From Siphonodentalium dalli (Eukaryota > Mollusca > Scaphopoda > Gadilida > Siphonodentaliidae): DNA of 64,000 nucleotides. Location of the stretch: positions 255,791,863 to 255,855,862 of the forward strand of contig CP136064.1 in the NCBI GenBank assembly GCA_032622095.1, in the 5' to 3' direction. The position numbers were made by a program, and so were the translations under genes. Position 1 is the first letter of the stretch. Every line of letters starts with the position of its first letter. The notes below the pieces were generated by a model. The model had not been told where the DNA came from, ran no database searches, and was given only the letters and a program-made list of their open reading frames with translations. This document shows positions 31,025 through 41,898 of this stretch, one piece after another.

Positions 31025-32400
31025 CCACTTGAGAAAGTTTGAGCTATTGGCATGGGTTGGCGTCTTTGCGTCTGCGTCTATCTATCCGTCCGGTGGTGCA
31101 TCCATCAACAATTTCATGGGCACACACTACAGGCCATATCCCTCATCTGATCGTCACCAAAGTTCACACATGTAACATGTATAGATCTTCGTGGGTGACC
31201 ACTAGGTGGGGGCCATCTAATTCTTCCAAAAATTGTTAAAAAAACATGGCCGATATCTTGGATTGTACTTTTTGCATGACTAAATCCTTTGGCACACCCG
31301 ACAGCACATCCCTCATCTTATCATCACCATCAAAATTTTCCGAAATTATTTTAAAAGAACATAGCCATGACTTAAATCCTTTCACACACCCTACAGACCA
31401 CATATGGATCTTCATGGCTGACCCCTAGATGGGAGCCATAAAATATTTCCGAATTTCATTAACAAAAAACAGCTGCTGGCAGTCATCTTAGATTTTACTC
31501 TTTGCATTAATAAATTCTTTGGCACACCCTACAAGCCACATACCTCATCCAATCATCACTAAACTTCATATAAATCTCTCTGGGTGACCTCTAGATGGAG
31601 GCCATTTAATTGGTCTGAAATTCGGAAGAAAAAAAACACGCGGAGCCATCTTGGATTTTACTCTTTGCATGACTAAATCTTTTGACACGCCTTACATAAT
31701 ATGTAATATATCACACCATATTTTTAGTGAGAAAACACATTAGACCAAGCCACCCTACAGACCATATCCCTCATCCTATTGTCACCAAACTTCAAATTTA
31801 TATTTGTGGATGACCTCTGGATGAGAGGCATCAATTTTTTTTTCGAGATTCATTTAACGCTTTACCCAACAGAACGGCCCTGTGCCAATGCATTCTCTTA
31901 TATATGCGAGTCGACCAATGCATTCTCTTATATATGCGAGTCGACCAATGCATTCTCTTATATATGCGAGGCGACCTATGGTCGACTTGCATATATAAGA
32001 GAATGCATTGGCACAGGGCATAACTGTAACTATCACAATGTGGTCAAGGAGCCGGTTCCAATCATATCCATATTTGTATGGTTCTATTGAGACAGACCGA
32101 AGATATTTTAGGCTGTTGAAGCTTTATTTGGCCGGTTTTTGCCGGTTTGTTGGGTAAAGGGTTAAAAAAAAACATACATGTAGCTGTTGGCAGCCATCTT
32201 GTATTTTTCTCATTACTCTTTGCATGACTAAAGCCTTAGGCATGCCCTACAGGCCACATCCCTTATCTGATCATCACCAAAGTTCATATGGATCATCAGG
32301 GTGACCTCTAGGTGGGAGCTTTATAATTTTTCTGAATTTCGTAAGAAAAAAAAAGACATGGCCACCAGCAACCATCTTGGATTTTCCCCTAATTGTTGAA
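31025..32400. repeat. Family S degenerate tandem array, locus 2
   Basis: At least six diverged units of about 170-180 bp with GCCATCTTGGATTTTACTCT, TTTGCATGACTAAATCC, CACACCCTACAGACCA, ATCATCACCAAACTTCATAT and GACCTCTAGATGGGAG. Interrupted by a B element (31858-32161). Confidence 0.75.
31858..32161. mobile_element. Family B TTAA element with stuttered palindrome
   Basis: TTAA at 31854 and 32162; left terminus CGCTTTACCCAACAGAACGG (one change), right terminus intact. Instead of two palindromes it has one, preceded by two direct 30-bp copies of its left arm (CAATGCATTCTCTTATATAT, GCGAGTCGAC). This creates a run with three identical half-sites. Confidence 0.87.
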
Positions 32401-32881
32401 TGAATTCCTTGAAAACCTGAAATAATCTGAACCACTGCTCGAAAGGGCTTCAATTGCTATGGGGCACCTTGAATATATTTAGCTTTGAATTTCAGTGCTA
32501 TTTGCACCGCTTGCTGAATTTCCAATTTGATCACATTTGATTGGGAGGATGGGAGGTGGAGTTTGAAAATGTGCCTTGAATTTTATAGTTGAGGACCTTG
32601 GAAATATTTGAGAATTCAAAAGCGAATACAATATATTAGGTGTATTTTGAATCGCAAGCTGCCATGCGGTTCAAGCTACATGTTCTAGAATGGATATGGG
32701 GCCCTACGAACCATTCCAAGTTTCAGTCCGGTTCGAAACCTTTACTGGGATTCAGGTTGTATCGCACCTTTTAGTGGGTCCTGCAAAAGGAGCAAATCAA
32801 ATACCACGGAACGATCATCAATCACTAAATGTAGATGCACAATCCTAGCGATGCGCACACATAAAATGTTGGCATATTTAA
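32401..32881. other. Unassigned sequence
   Basis: Some GGTTCGAAACC-type words (32730) but no tRNA fold or frame. No repeat family recognised. Confidence 0.4.
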
Positions 32882-33271
32882 CCCTTTACCCAACAAACCG
32901 GCCAAAACCGGCCAAATAAAGCTTCAACAGCCTAAAATATCTTCGGTCTGTCTCAATAGAACCATACAAATATGGATATCATTGGAACCGGCTCCTTGAC
33001 CACATTGTGATAGTTACAGTTATGCCCTGTGCCAATGCATTCTCTTATATATGCGAGTCGACCATAGGTCGCCTCGCATATATAAGAGAATGCATTGGCC
33101 TAAAAAAAATCTTTTTTTAACACTTTTTACCATTTTTTCTTACATTCTTTAACAATTTTATAATTTTTAATGTGTTAAGCCAATGCATTCTCTTATATAT
33201 GCGAGGCGACCTATGGTCGACTCGCATATATAAGAGAATGCATTGGCACAGGGCCGTTCTGTTGGGTAAAG
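32882..33271. mobile_element. Family B TTAA element, right TSD lost
   Basis: TTAA at 32878-32881, CCCTTTACCCAACAAACCGG and two complete 69-bp palindromes. The right terminus reads GTTGGGTAAAG and then diverges, so the last bases and TTAA are gone. Confidence 0.88.
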
Positions 33272-34697
33272 CAGTAGGATAGTAATTGCAGTAGTAATCA
33301 TCACTTTTTTTCAGACCATTTTATTACGGTGGCAATACGTGCAAATAATTAATATATAGCGCTATGTGATGCAGATAATGTTCTAGAATAGTAACTGATT
33401 GCATTCTAAGAATTGTTTATTGTTTAATTATAGATATTATTTACCCAGTTTACATGGAACATCATTAAATTGATCATTATACAGATGCATGGGGTGTCAT
33501 TTCATTGAGGAGGTCTTTGATAGAATCACTTTATTCTGTTCCCGCTAATAGGTACAGTGATGAGTGCTATATACATGTAGTCATCTCCAATATAAACTAA
33601 TCTTTATGTACATGTAATTATCTTTTATTGCAGATGGTAAATACTTAATAACACTTTGATTTTAATCTAATAATGTCCACTGACTGTGTTTTAATTGTCC
33701 ACTATCACGAGTGCACTATGACACGGTTGGTAATTAGGTTCGAGGTTCGATTCGAAACCATGATGAGGATTTGGTTTCAAGGTTCGGTTTGACCTAAAAT
33801 CTGAGGTTTGCAGGGACCTAGAATGGATACACTTTTCTCAGGATAATATAGCAATGCTTTTCTAGCTTATTTATAACTCTTGTTATCTAACGTCGGTAGA
33901 GAACGAGAGAGGCAGTTTTGCAACCCCCACCCCCTCGTCATCCAGCATCCCTGATAATGGTTCATGTTTCTCTCATCAATCCAAATAGAAACCATGCTCC
34001 CCATTGTGTAACATTGGCAAGTTTAACAGATCACATTATTCTATCTCCAACTCTAGAGGGAATCAGATGTGTAATCTACCATATACCAGTACAGTAGCAA
34101 TAGATGACCTAACAGTTTGTTGAAAAATTAATATGATTTAGATGCTGTGGGATGTTGTAAATCTAGCAGAGAATTGATTTTGAGATATTCTGGACTGCTT
34201 CAGTCTATAATGATTTATCCTCGTCTGTTACTGTTTTAGGTTAAGGGAATCTTTGATGCTTCTTTGGAACTGCTTGGATAAATCTTTATCTCGCTTGATA
34301 GATCTGAAAATGTGTTGGCTTTGTTCACCAGACCTATGGACCTATGGTAGATCCAAACTCCATACAGCGCCCTCTACGCTATCGCTGCGATATATCACTT
34401 CCACAATGAGTGTACTTTGCAGACGATAAATCTATTTTTACATATCGTCGCCGAACTGTATTTACTACTATTTAGTCACCTATTATCTTGTTTTGACCAC
34501 CAAAGTTTTTTAAAAGTTTGAAATAATGGTAATTCTTTCGGTATTGATAAGAACAATATGAACTGAGCCAGACATAGACAATTTTAATCCTAAAATATAA
34601 GAAATAAAAACACGTAAGAATTCCTTACAAATTAATGTCATTATGGCAGTGGTATCTCAGCGGAGCGATGGGAGATAACTCTGCCTGGAGTTTGTGG
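33272..34697. other. 1.4 kb low-repeat stretch
   Basis: No family words recognised. TTTTATTGCAGATGGTAAATA at about 33625-33645 looks like two splice sites 3 bp apart, but nothing else supports an exon. GAGGTTCGATTCGAAACC (about 33746) is a B-box look-alike without an A box. Confidence 0.4.
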
Positions 34698-35160
34698 TAG
34701 ATCATGCCATGAATCTCTACTAAAGCTACGCCCACAATTCAAAACATGGGAACTTTTGATGTTCTGACAGTAAGGTTTCTAACATTGAGAAAACAGTGCA
34801 GATAATATATTTTTAGTTATAAATACCTGTTCTTAATCTCTATCATGCTGGTGCAGCATTATAGATCATGTGCCAGTGCATTCTCTTATATATGCAAGGC
34901 TGCCAAAGGGAGCCTCATATATATAAGAGAATGTACTGGCTTACAAGGTCAAGGTTAATATTGTTAATCCATTGTACATGTATTCACTTACAATGTACAT
35001 ACACGTATACCGGTATGCAAGGCAATGGGAGACTAACACATATAAGAGAATGCATTGGCCCAAAGTTTTCGCAAAATTTTAGGAAGCTCCAGTCATGGAA
35101 GGGTTAATAATGTATTTCACAGTAGGTGAAGTCCCAGCTCCAGATTGCAAGATTTGGGAG
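34698..35160. mobile_element. Family G element interrupted by a D element
   Basis: TAGATCATGCCATGAATCTC, then ACATGGGAACTTTTGATGTT and TAAATACCTGTTC; D follows at 34837. G resumes after D with TAATGTATTTCACAGTAGGT and GAAGTCCCAGCTC. The right half of G is not recognisable past about 35160. Confidence 0.75.
34837..35103. mobile_element. Family D TTAA element inside G
   Basis: TTAA at 34833-34836 and 35104-35107; in other G copies this site is CTGTTCCTTAATAATGTAC, so the empty site is known. Right end GGAAGCTCCAGTCATGGAAGGG, left end TCTCTATCATGCTGGTGCAG. The interior holds two diverged modules (TGCATTCTCTTATATATGCA, ATATATAAGAGAATGTACTGG). Confidence 0.82.
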
Positions 35161-35548
35161 ACTTTATTGACCATTGTCGGCTTGATGAGTCCACTCTCCA
35201 TTGTGGGATGCCCAAATAAAGGGAATCTAAAGATGTGGAATAGTCACTTTGTGTTGACCTTCACGGTATACGATGTACTGTAACTCTGTTGCCAGACGGA
35301 CGTTTCGATGAAGAAATCACGTCTAATTCCACCCACTAATGCTTTTACCTAGTGCGGCAGTCATGGACATGGTTTATCCTTGGAATCAATTGATTATTCT
35401 CTCCTCTTGCTGTCTCCATCTCAAGCTTGGACAACTGGTGCAGTGGTGTGACAACATCGCTGATTATAACTATTCGATCAAGGACATTGTCTAAAACAAA
35501 ATTTGACAACATGACTGTAAATAGTGCTGGACGAGAGGGCCTCAAACT
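35161..35548. other. Spacer without recognised features
   Basis: About 390 bp of single-copy-looking sequence. Confidence 0.35.
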
Positions 35549-35955
35549 AACCTGAGTTTAGTGCGCCTGTCTTTTGCAGAATGGGGTCCACAGAGGGTGA
35601 ATTTAGTGACGCTATCCTGCATAGCAGACTAGAATCACCAAATTCACCCTCTGGGGACCTCATTCTGCTTAGGCCTCAACCTACCATAGGATCAAATTGA
35701 AGTTTCCCAGTTGAAGTTGGTGATGTTCACCCATCCAAGTCACATCGATTATGCAATTTATCTTCTGCAAATTAGGGGATATAGAAACTTCCCAGATGGG
35801 AAAAAGTAACTATAAACAATGTTAATTTGAGACTATAGATTATAGACAGAAGATGAGTCTAAGCAGAATGAGGTCCCCAGAGGGTGAATTTTGTGATGCT
35901 AACCTGCTGTTGGGGGACCTCATTCTGCAAATGACAGGCACACTAAACTCAAATC
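35549..35955. mobile_element. Family E element (GTTTAGTG subfamily)
   Basis: CCTGAGTTTAGTGCGCCTGT to ACAGGCACACTAAACTCAAA. First palindrome complete, second reduced (CTAACCTGCTGTTGGGGGAC). Standard interior GAAGTTGGTGATGTTCACCC. Terminal CAAG mutated on both sides. Confidence 0.8.
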
Positions 35956-37429
35956 CGACAGGGCAAACCATGGTCCAAAGTTTCATGTAGTTTCTTAGAC
36001 ACTTGCTGCAATCTCTCTCACTTTGACAAATCACTAATGAAGCCTTTTCACATACATTTCTGGGAGGCATTAAAGTTGCCATAGCTTGTTACAGGTTGTC
36101 ACGAAAGGCAGAGTGTTATTTTCATTAACAATTTGCATTGTTTTGCTAGGTAGATACCATGATATGAAAACAATGTGATGGGTGTTTGTTTGACTCCTGG
36201 TACTGCATGATGACCGAAGTGTGTTTTCCATTGACCTTAAGTTGATTTTACTACTGCATGTTCATGTACATGTACGGTATATGATGAAATGATGGAGACA
36301 TGCATATTTACTCCAAGGGCCATAACTCTGCAAAAAATGAATGGACGAAACATTTCTTCCTCCATGGTGGTTCATGGGCATATACCAAAGGTCATTCAAA
36401 AACATCTCTAAAGTTCGTATGGACGCATGCACGGAGCCTAAACTTTGTGCTGATGATTACTTGTCAAAATTCCCTGCAGGTAATACACCTACAACACTCT
36501 TATAAATTCAGGTTATACATGTACATGTAGTCATGAGAAGTCTAGTTAAAAACCATGTTTGTGGGATTTATTTTACCTGAGTTATGGCCTTCAGTTTGTC
36601 TAATATTAATCAATTTTAAGATTGTTATCTTTGTTAAAATTGAACGAATGTCAACCGATTCCCTTCATATTTGCTTTATGGAGCTTTCATTTCAATGTCT
36701 TAAAAATAAATGTCAGCCCATACTGACAGCTTCACACTTTGGTAAAAAATAAACACACTTGACGAGTTCATCTTTGATGTACAACCTTTGTTTAATAAAA
36801 TTCCCTGACAACACACTGGGTTTCACTTACTCCCTGACATATTGAGATCATAGGACATGAGAAATCCCTGCAGGGCATATGTCTACTGAATATACTTATA
36901 ATTACAGCCAACCAATAACACAATTCATCCAGGTGAATAAACTCCAATTAAATCAGGTGTCCCTTTCTTAAAGAAAAGTAGACAACACTTCACAGGTATC
37001 AATTGTGAATCCGCTGTCACCACAATAGGTAACGTGGTATGATAACGAAGACAACAGTTAAGCATACACTCGACAATATCAATAGCGATAAGGCCGATAC
37101 TCGAGCTATTTCCTTTCATAGCCGTGCCCAATCATGTCGGGAGTTATTGATCTCGATTTTATTCTTCCGTCACGTTCAATGCAGAATAAACATGATTACG
37201 GACGATCTCAAAAGGCACTTAGGAGTCCCTCCTCGACTGACCTCTGCAGAAACTGTGCAGCATTCTAGTCGCCTGCTAAATATAATCTGCAATTAGTCTG
37301 CCATCCTGAGGGCATATGAGCGACAATTTCTCTGTAATTGAATTGTCTCTCATGACGGTTTTTCTGCTGAAACGTTCATGAGAATTGATAACACTTGCAT
37401 TATTTTTGACATCGTCATTTCAGTCGCCT
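35956..37429. other. 1.5 kb mostly featureless stretch
   Basis: At 36300 a GGCCATAACTCTGCAAAAAATGAAT piece resembles dispersed text at 4800/13250. The 37039-37296 open frame (85 residues) lacks recognisable motifs. Nothing else supported. Confidence 0.4.
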
Positions 37430-37790
37430 GTACAAAGGCAGGTACCAGCCTAAAGAGTGAAATGTGTAATAACTTGCTGACATCATCATTTGAGTCCCCT
37501 GTACACTTGCTGACATCATCATCATTTGAGTCCCCTGTACACAGGCAGGTACCAGTCTAAAGGGAGAAATGTGTAATAAATTGCTGACATCATTTCAGTC
37601 CACTGTACACATGCAGGTACCAGTCTAAAGGGAAAAATGTGTAATAACTTGCTGACATCATTTCACGCCTGTACACAGAGGCATGTACCAGTCTAAAGAG
37701 TGAAATATGTAATAACTTGCTGACATCATTTCAGTCCCCTGTACACAGAGACAGGTACCAGTCTAAAGGGAGAAATGTGTATTAATTTGC
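37430..37790. repeat. Tandem repeat O, about 68-bp unit, five units
   Basis: The unit has CTGTACACAGGCAGGTACCA, GTCTAAAGGGAGAAATGTGT, AATAACTTGCTGACATCATT and TCAGTCCCC. Units differ by a few substitutions and one partial internal duplication (TTGCTGACATCATCATTTGA). Confidence 0.85.
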
Positions 37791-38084
37791 CAGACAATTT
37801 CAATTTCAGTAGGCCTACCATGCTGTGGTATGGCAATGCGTACATGTGGTATTTTTTTCCACGACTGCCTTACACTGCAGTCATTTCCCCAAAGACTGGT
37901 GTGATCCGCGATAGAAAAATCGGCCGATAAGAATGATATCATAAAAGGTCAATAAGAACAGTACACTTGGCCTCGAAAGAGAATATGACCATCAGCATAC
38001 ATGTATGTCCCAACGTCATATATTTTTAAAGTATATTTACAGATTATAATGTTCTTATTCACTATATTAATGGTTTTATAAATG

Positions 38085-38250
38085 TTCTCTTGTGTTGCAT
38101 AATACTTATTGGATCATAGAAAGGGTGATGTTTGGGATGTAAATAAATAGAATTTCACCCCTTGTATCTTCTCCCTTACAAGAGTCCACTTCTCCCTAAT
38201 AACCAAACAGGGAGAAGTAACTGCTCCCAATTTGAAACCTCTAGGATGGT
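38085..38250. repeat. Family I fragment
   Basis: GCATAATACTTATTGGATCA, GTAAATAAATAGAATTTCAC and CACTTCTCCCTAATAACCAA followed by GGGAGAAGTAACTGCTCCC. Same order as 41500-41640. Confidence 0.65.
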
Positions 38251-38321
38251 TCCTCACACACATTGTGAACACCTGCATTTGCCAAATCACTCCAGCGAGT
38301 AGACTCTCTGTGCATTCTTAA

Positions 38322-38549
38322 CAAGCCTGAGTTTAGTGTGCCTGTCATTTGCAGTATGAGGACCCCAGAGGGTGACTTTAGTGACGCTATCCCACATGGT
38401 GGGCTAGCATCACCAAATTCACCCTCTGAGGAATGAGGTCCCAAAACGGTGAATTTAGTGATGCTAGCCCGCGATGAGGGATAGCATCACTAAACTCACC
38501 CTCTGGGGACCTCATTCCGCAAATGACAGGCACACTAAACTCAGACTTG
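38322..38549. mobile_element. Family E short element with near-perfect 8-bp TSD
   Basis: CAAGCCTGAGTTTAGTGTGC to GGCACACTAAACTCAGACTTG, with ATTCTTAA (38314) and ATTCTAAA (38550) flanks, 7 of 8. Two E palindromes are fused directly; the roughly 230-bp interior is missing (228 bp total). Confidence 0.87.
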
Positions 38550-38917
38550 ATTCTAAAGTATTAATCGTGAGTGTGGTTTGACATGTTCCACCTCAGTGCT
38601 AACTGCACTCTGCCCAGGGTTCACAATACAAATGCCATGTTCTGCCTCTTATAATAATTTCACAGGTTTGCACGCAACAGACGCCAGACAATGTGAGGTC
38701 ATGCATAGAATTGTGTTATTGAACTGGGAATGGACAATGATTTATTTTTAGAAGGGTTAGCATGTTATATGATTAGTCAGGGCTGTTTCTGCAATAAAAC
38801 ACAATTAGGGACATAATATAGAGATAGTAGAAGTGCGATTTTGTTATGATCAATTTGTCAAGTTTACTTGCTTTTATAGGCTAGGGTATCCACTTGATGA
38901 TATTGCTGATCTATTAA

Positions 38918-39090
38918 CCCTTCCATCAATGGAGCTTCCTGAAATTTAGCTACAGTAATGCTCTAATTAATCGGTCGATTAATTAGTGCATTACTGTATA
39001 TGTACCGTATACATGTATATGTGTGAGTCTCCCATAAGGATCCTTGCAATATCGCATATATTAGAGATTACATTGGCCTAACAATATTTA
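38918..39090. mobile_element. Decayed family D element with minimal A inside
   Basis: TTAA (38914) then CCCTTCCATCAATGGAGCTT and CCTGAAATTTAGC, interrupted by a 44-bp A derivative, then GTGTGAGTCTCCCATAAGGA and CGCATATATTAGAGATTACA. Right terminus not found. Confidence 0.6.
38953..38996. mobile_element. Minimal family A element (44 bp)
   Basis: CAGTAATGCTCTAATTAATC immediately followed by GGTCGATTAATTAGTGCATT and ACTG, with TA on both sides. Only the outer 20-22 bp of each A terminus remain. Confidence 0.85.
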
Positions 39091-39572
39091 CATTCTCAAT
39101 ATTTTGTATACCAGTATATCTTCTATTTGTATTTCTCAATATCTTGGATTAGAAAATAAACACATTGACAGAGTAAATTAAAATTCTAAATTAAAAAAGT
39201 TTCCTCAGGGCTGTACTCCACTCCACCAAAATATTTTGCCATGCCCTGTCCAGCTTTTGGGTTTTAGGATTTTTCTTAAGGAAACTCTTAACATCCATGC
39301 AAGCCTGATTAAAAAAATTCCAAAGGGTTTAAGTCGAAATTACCTACATGATGATTGGGCAGGTAATTCTGAATTGAGTAATTCAAAATAGTAGGAAGCT
39401 ATAAATTTTTTACTTCATGTTTTTTTTGTATTTACTGTATAGCAGTTAAATGTGGCCATTTCTGTCCATCACTTTCTCAAAGACATCAAAAATAATTTTC
39501 AGGTTTTTTGCAGATATCATTGTTTATTCATTAAAGAGAAAAATCACTGATATATGGAATACATATACATTG
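39091..39572. other. Spacer without recognised features
   Basis: About 480 bp, A/T-rich, no family words. Confidence 0.35.
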
Positions 39573-39984
39573 CAGATCATGTCATGAACCTCTACATTGG
39601 TTAACGCCCACAGAGATCATATTCCAAAACCCCGGAACTTTTTGATGTTTTGACAGGGAACATTATAAAGTCGAATAAATAATGCAGGGAAAATATGCTA
39701 TTTATTAGTTATTACCCGCATGTTCCTTAATAATGTGCTTCACTGTAGGTGTTTATTGCGATATCGGCTCATAAAAGTCACAAAAAAATCCAGCAATCTC
39801 AAGCTAGGACCACCCCCTAACGTGAAGTAGATTATTGAGGAACAAGTATTAACAAAAAAATATATTCCCTGCTTTGTTCAATGTTCAGAATGGGCCAGAG
39901 CATCAAATAGTTCCCAGGTTTTGTACTGGTGGAAAATGATCTCTGCAGGCGTTAGCCAGAGTAGAGATTCATGGCAAGATCTAG
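39573..39984. mobile_element. Family G element with internal deletion
   Basis: CAGATCATGTCATGAACCTC to GATTCATGGCAAGATCTA; the AATAATGTGCTTCACTGTAGG and AACGTGAAGTAGATTATTGAG parts remain, with part of the interior lost (412 bp). Flanks TATACATTG / AATACATTG match at 8 of 9. Confidence 0.8.
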
Positions 39985-40178
39985 AATACATTGGTGAACT
40001 TTCTGTTTAAAAGCTAAAATATTGATATCTCAACCTGTTATCCCATCATCATATTGCTCAGTCTTCTCATATCAGAGGGAAACACTTCAGCCATAATGTC
40101 CTACACCAAATCAATTGAGTTGTTCACTTTAAATTCAGTACAATATCCTCGACCTTAGGCTTTATATAATCAGGCTTA

Positions 40179-40391
40179 CAGTAATGCCCAAAGTAATTGA
40201 CCACTTAACCACAGCAGAATTATGGGTAATTTTTCAGGATTTAGTCGGAAATATGGCTTGTTGCCATTCATCGGAAAGCTCTCGCCGAGAGCTTTCTGAT
40301 GAATGGCAACAAGCCATATTTCCGACTAAATCCTGAAAAATTACCCATAATTCTGCTGTGGTTAAGTGGTCAATTACTTTGGGCATTACGG
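40179..40391. mobile_element. Family A palindromic MITE
   Basis: CAGTAATGCCCAAAGTAATT to TGGGCATTACGG with TA flanks; near-perfect arms. Matching changes in both arms (CCAAAGTAATTGACCACTT and its complement) differ from other copies, suggesting arm-to-arm homogenisation. Confidence 0.9.
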
Positions 40392-40748
40392 TACATCCAT
40401 GGTCTCAATGTCATTTGCAATGCCCACTATAAAAGCAATAAAATTATAACAGAAAATTGGGGAGATCACAAGGTGGCTGGAGTATAATTACATGATGACT
40501 ATTGATCTATACAGTCTTTATACCAAGACACTAGCTTTATGCATGGAGCCTGGTAAGTTATAATGCCTTGACAGGTGTCCTCCCTGGGGCAGATCTTATC
40601 AGGAACAGACCATATAATCATATAGATCTTATCCGAAACGAACCATATATTCATGTTGTTTTGAGACATTTCTGTTTCATAATGAGTCATGTGGATGCCT
40701 GTGTCCAGGTCACAGGTCACGGAGGGACTAACTTTCATTGATCATTTA
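40392..40748. other. Spacer without recognised features
   Basis: About 350 bp; two related words with AGATCTTATC..CATAT at 40595 and 40625. Nothing else. Confidence 0.35.
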
Positions 40749-40865
40749 CAAGCCTTAAAATAGGGTGTCTATTTAGTGATGCTAACCCACTGCTCAGGGT
40801 AGCGTCACTAAATTCAGCCTCTGGGAACCTCATTCTGCAAATGACAGGAACTATTTCAAGGCTTG
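40749..40865. mobile_element. Family E minimal element (117 bp)
   Basis: CAAGCCTTAAAATAGGGTGT runs straight into ATTTAGTGATGCTAACCC, its complement CGTCACTAAATTCAGCCTCT, and CTATTTCAAGGCTTG. One arm has lost TCATTTGCAGAATGAGGTCC. No TSD seen. Confidence 0.75.
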
Positions 40866-41315
40866 CTTATGTCAATTCATCATGGAATCCATCTCGCTCT
40901 CTCCCTGTCAACAGATAGCTCATCCTTGTCATGACATGTCTAATCATTGTCGAATTCTCTAAACATTTCCACTGCACTGTTAAACCTCAGGCATGCTGTA
41001 GAACAAATTAGTCAGAGTGCAGCCAGAAAGCTTGTTTAATTTGAAGACTACTAGTATTGAAGTGTGAGTTGCAGCTTGCAACTTGTTTGGCTTCGGCAAT
41101 CCACTACAGCAACCCTTTGCTGCGGCCCAGTTTGCTTCTCCTTTGCTGATTGCTGTGGCCAAAAATTATGTGGGCTGGAGCTGTAATGTACATTAATTCT
41201 TTGCACTGTTTCTTTTCATCAATGTTTAGGGATTATAGGCAGGGGCGTCCCAAGTTTTTATTTGGCAGGGGTCAGGGGCCAAACTAGAGGGCGACTTGGG
41301 AGACATCTCCCCAAA
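40866..41315. other. Spacer with one short repeat V
   Basis: No other family word except V at 41089-41162. GGCAGGGGTCAGGGGCC at about 41264 resembles a transposon terminus but has no partner. Confidence 0.35.
41089..41162. repeat. Short repeat V, copy 2
   Basis: TTGTTTGGCTTCGGCAATCC, CTACAGCAACCCTTTGCTGC, GGCCCAGTTTGCTTC. Compared with 18999-19072, TATGGCA/TGCCATGG has become TACAGCA/TGCTGCGG, so both sides of the potential stem changed together. Confidence 0.6.
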
Positions 41316-41760
41316 ATATGCTTCTCCCTATTTTTTCCCCAGGGAGAAGTGACTTCTTTCTCATAATATCAGCAAGCTTACATGTATGTCCCTACAGCAT
41401 ACATGTATTTAAATTGTATTTTCTGATTATATATAGTGGTGTATTTACTTATTAAAACCATTAAAATAATAATGGTTTTAATAATAGGCTATTGTATTGC
41501 ATAATACTTATTGGATCAAAGAATGGTGATGTTGGGGTGTAAATAGAGTTTGATCCATTAACGGTATGACTTCTCCTTAATAACCGTCCACTTCTCAATT
41601 AGGGAGAAGTAACTTTTCCTAATTTAAAACATCTAGGCTGATCACTGTGCCCCCATCCTATTGAGTACCTCTCTCACACTATTTGCTCTATGTCTGTACA
41701 GAGTACAGACCTACTATTACTTCAGTAGAATGGCAGATGTACATTATTCATAACTGGAAC
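41316..41760. repeat. Family I segment, start of paralogous locus 1
   Basis: CCCAGGGAGAAGTGACTTCT, AATACTTATTGGATCAAAGA, GTCCACTTCTCAATTAGGGA, then CCCCATCCTATTGAGTACCT, CTATTTGCTCTATGTCTGTA and CAGACCTACTATTACTTCAG. The last 120 bp match 45020-45145 unit for unit. Confidence 0.75.
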
Positions 41761-41806
41761 TCAGAGATTTATGCATCAGTACTTATATTGTATCTCGAGG
41801 TTTGAA
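41758..41806. repeat. Single H unit at locus 1
   Basis: AACTCAGAGATTTATGCATC, AGTACTTATATTGTATCTCG, AGGTTTGAA: one copy of the unit that is repeated 33 times at 45148-46516. Confidence 0.9.
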
Positions 41807-41898
41807 ATAGTTTGTTATGTTCCAGGATTTTGAATGATAATATATAGGCTTTCAATGAAGTCAGTTTTATGGTTTTCCCGTTATATTTTTCAACTGGA

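Noticed and set aside
33625-33645. Three-base micro-exon (TTTTATTGCAG ATG GTAAATA)
   Set aside because: Splice-like words occur often by chance in A/T-rich DNA; the donor GTAAATA is weak and no adjacent exons are visible.
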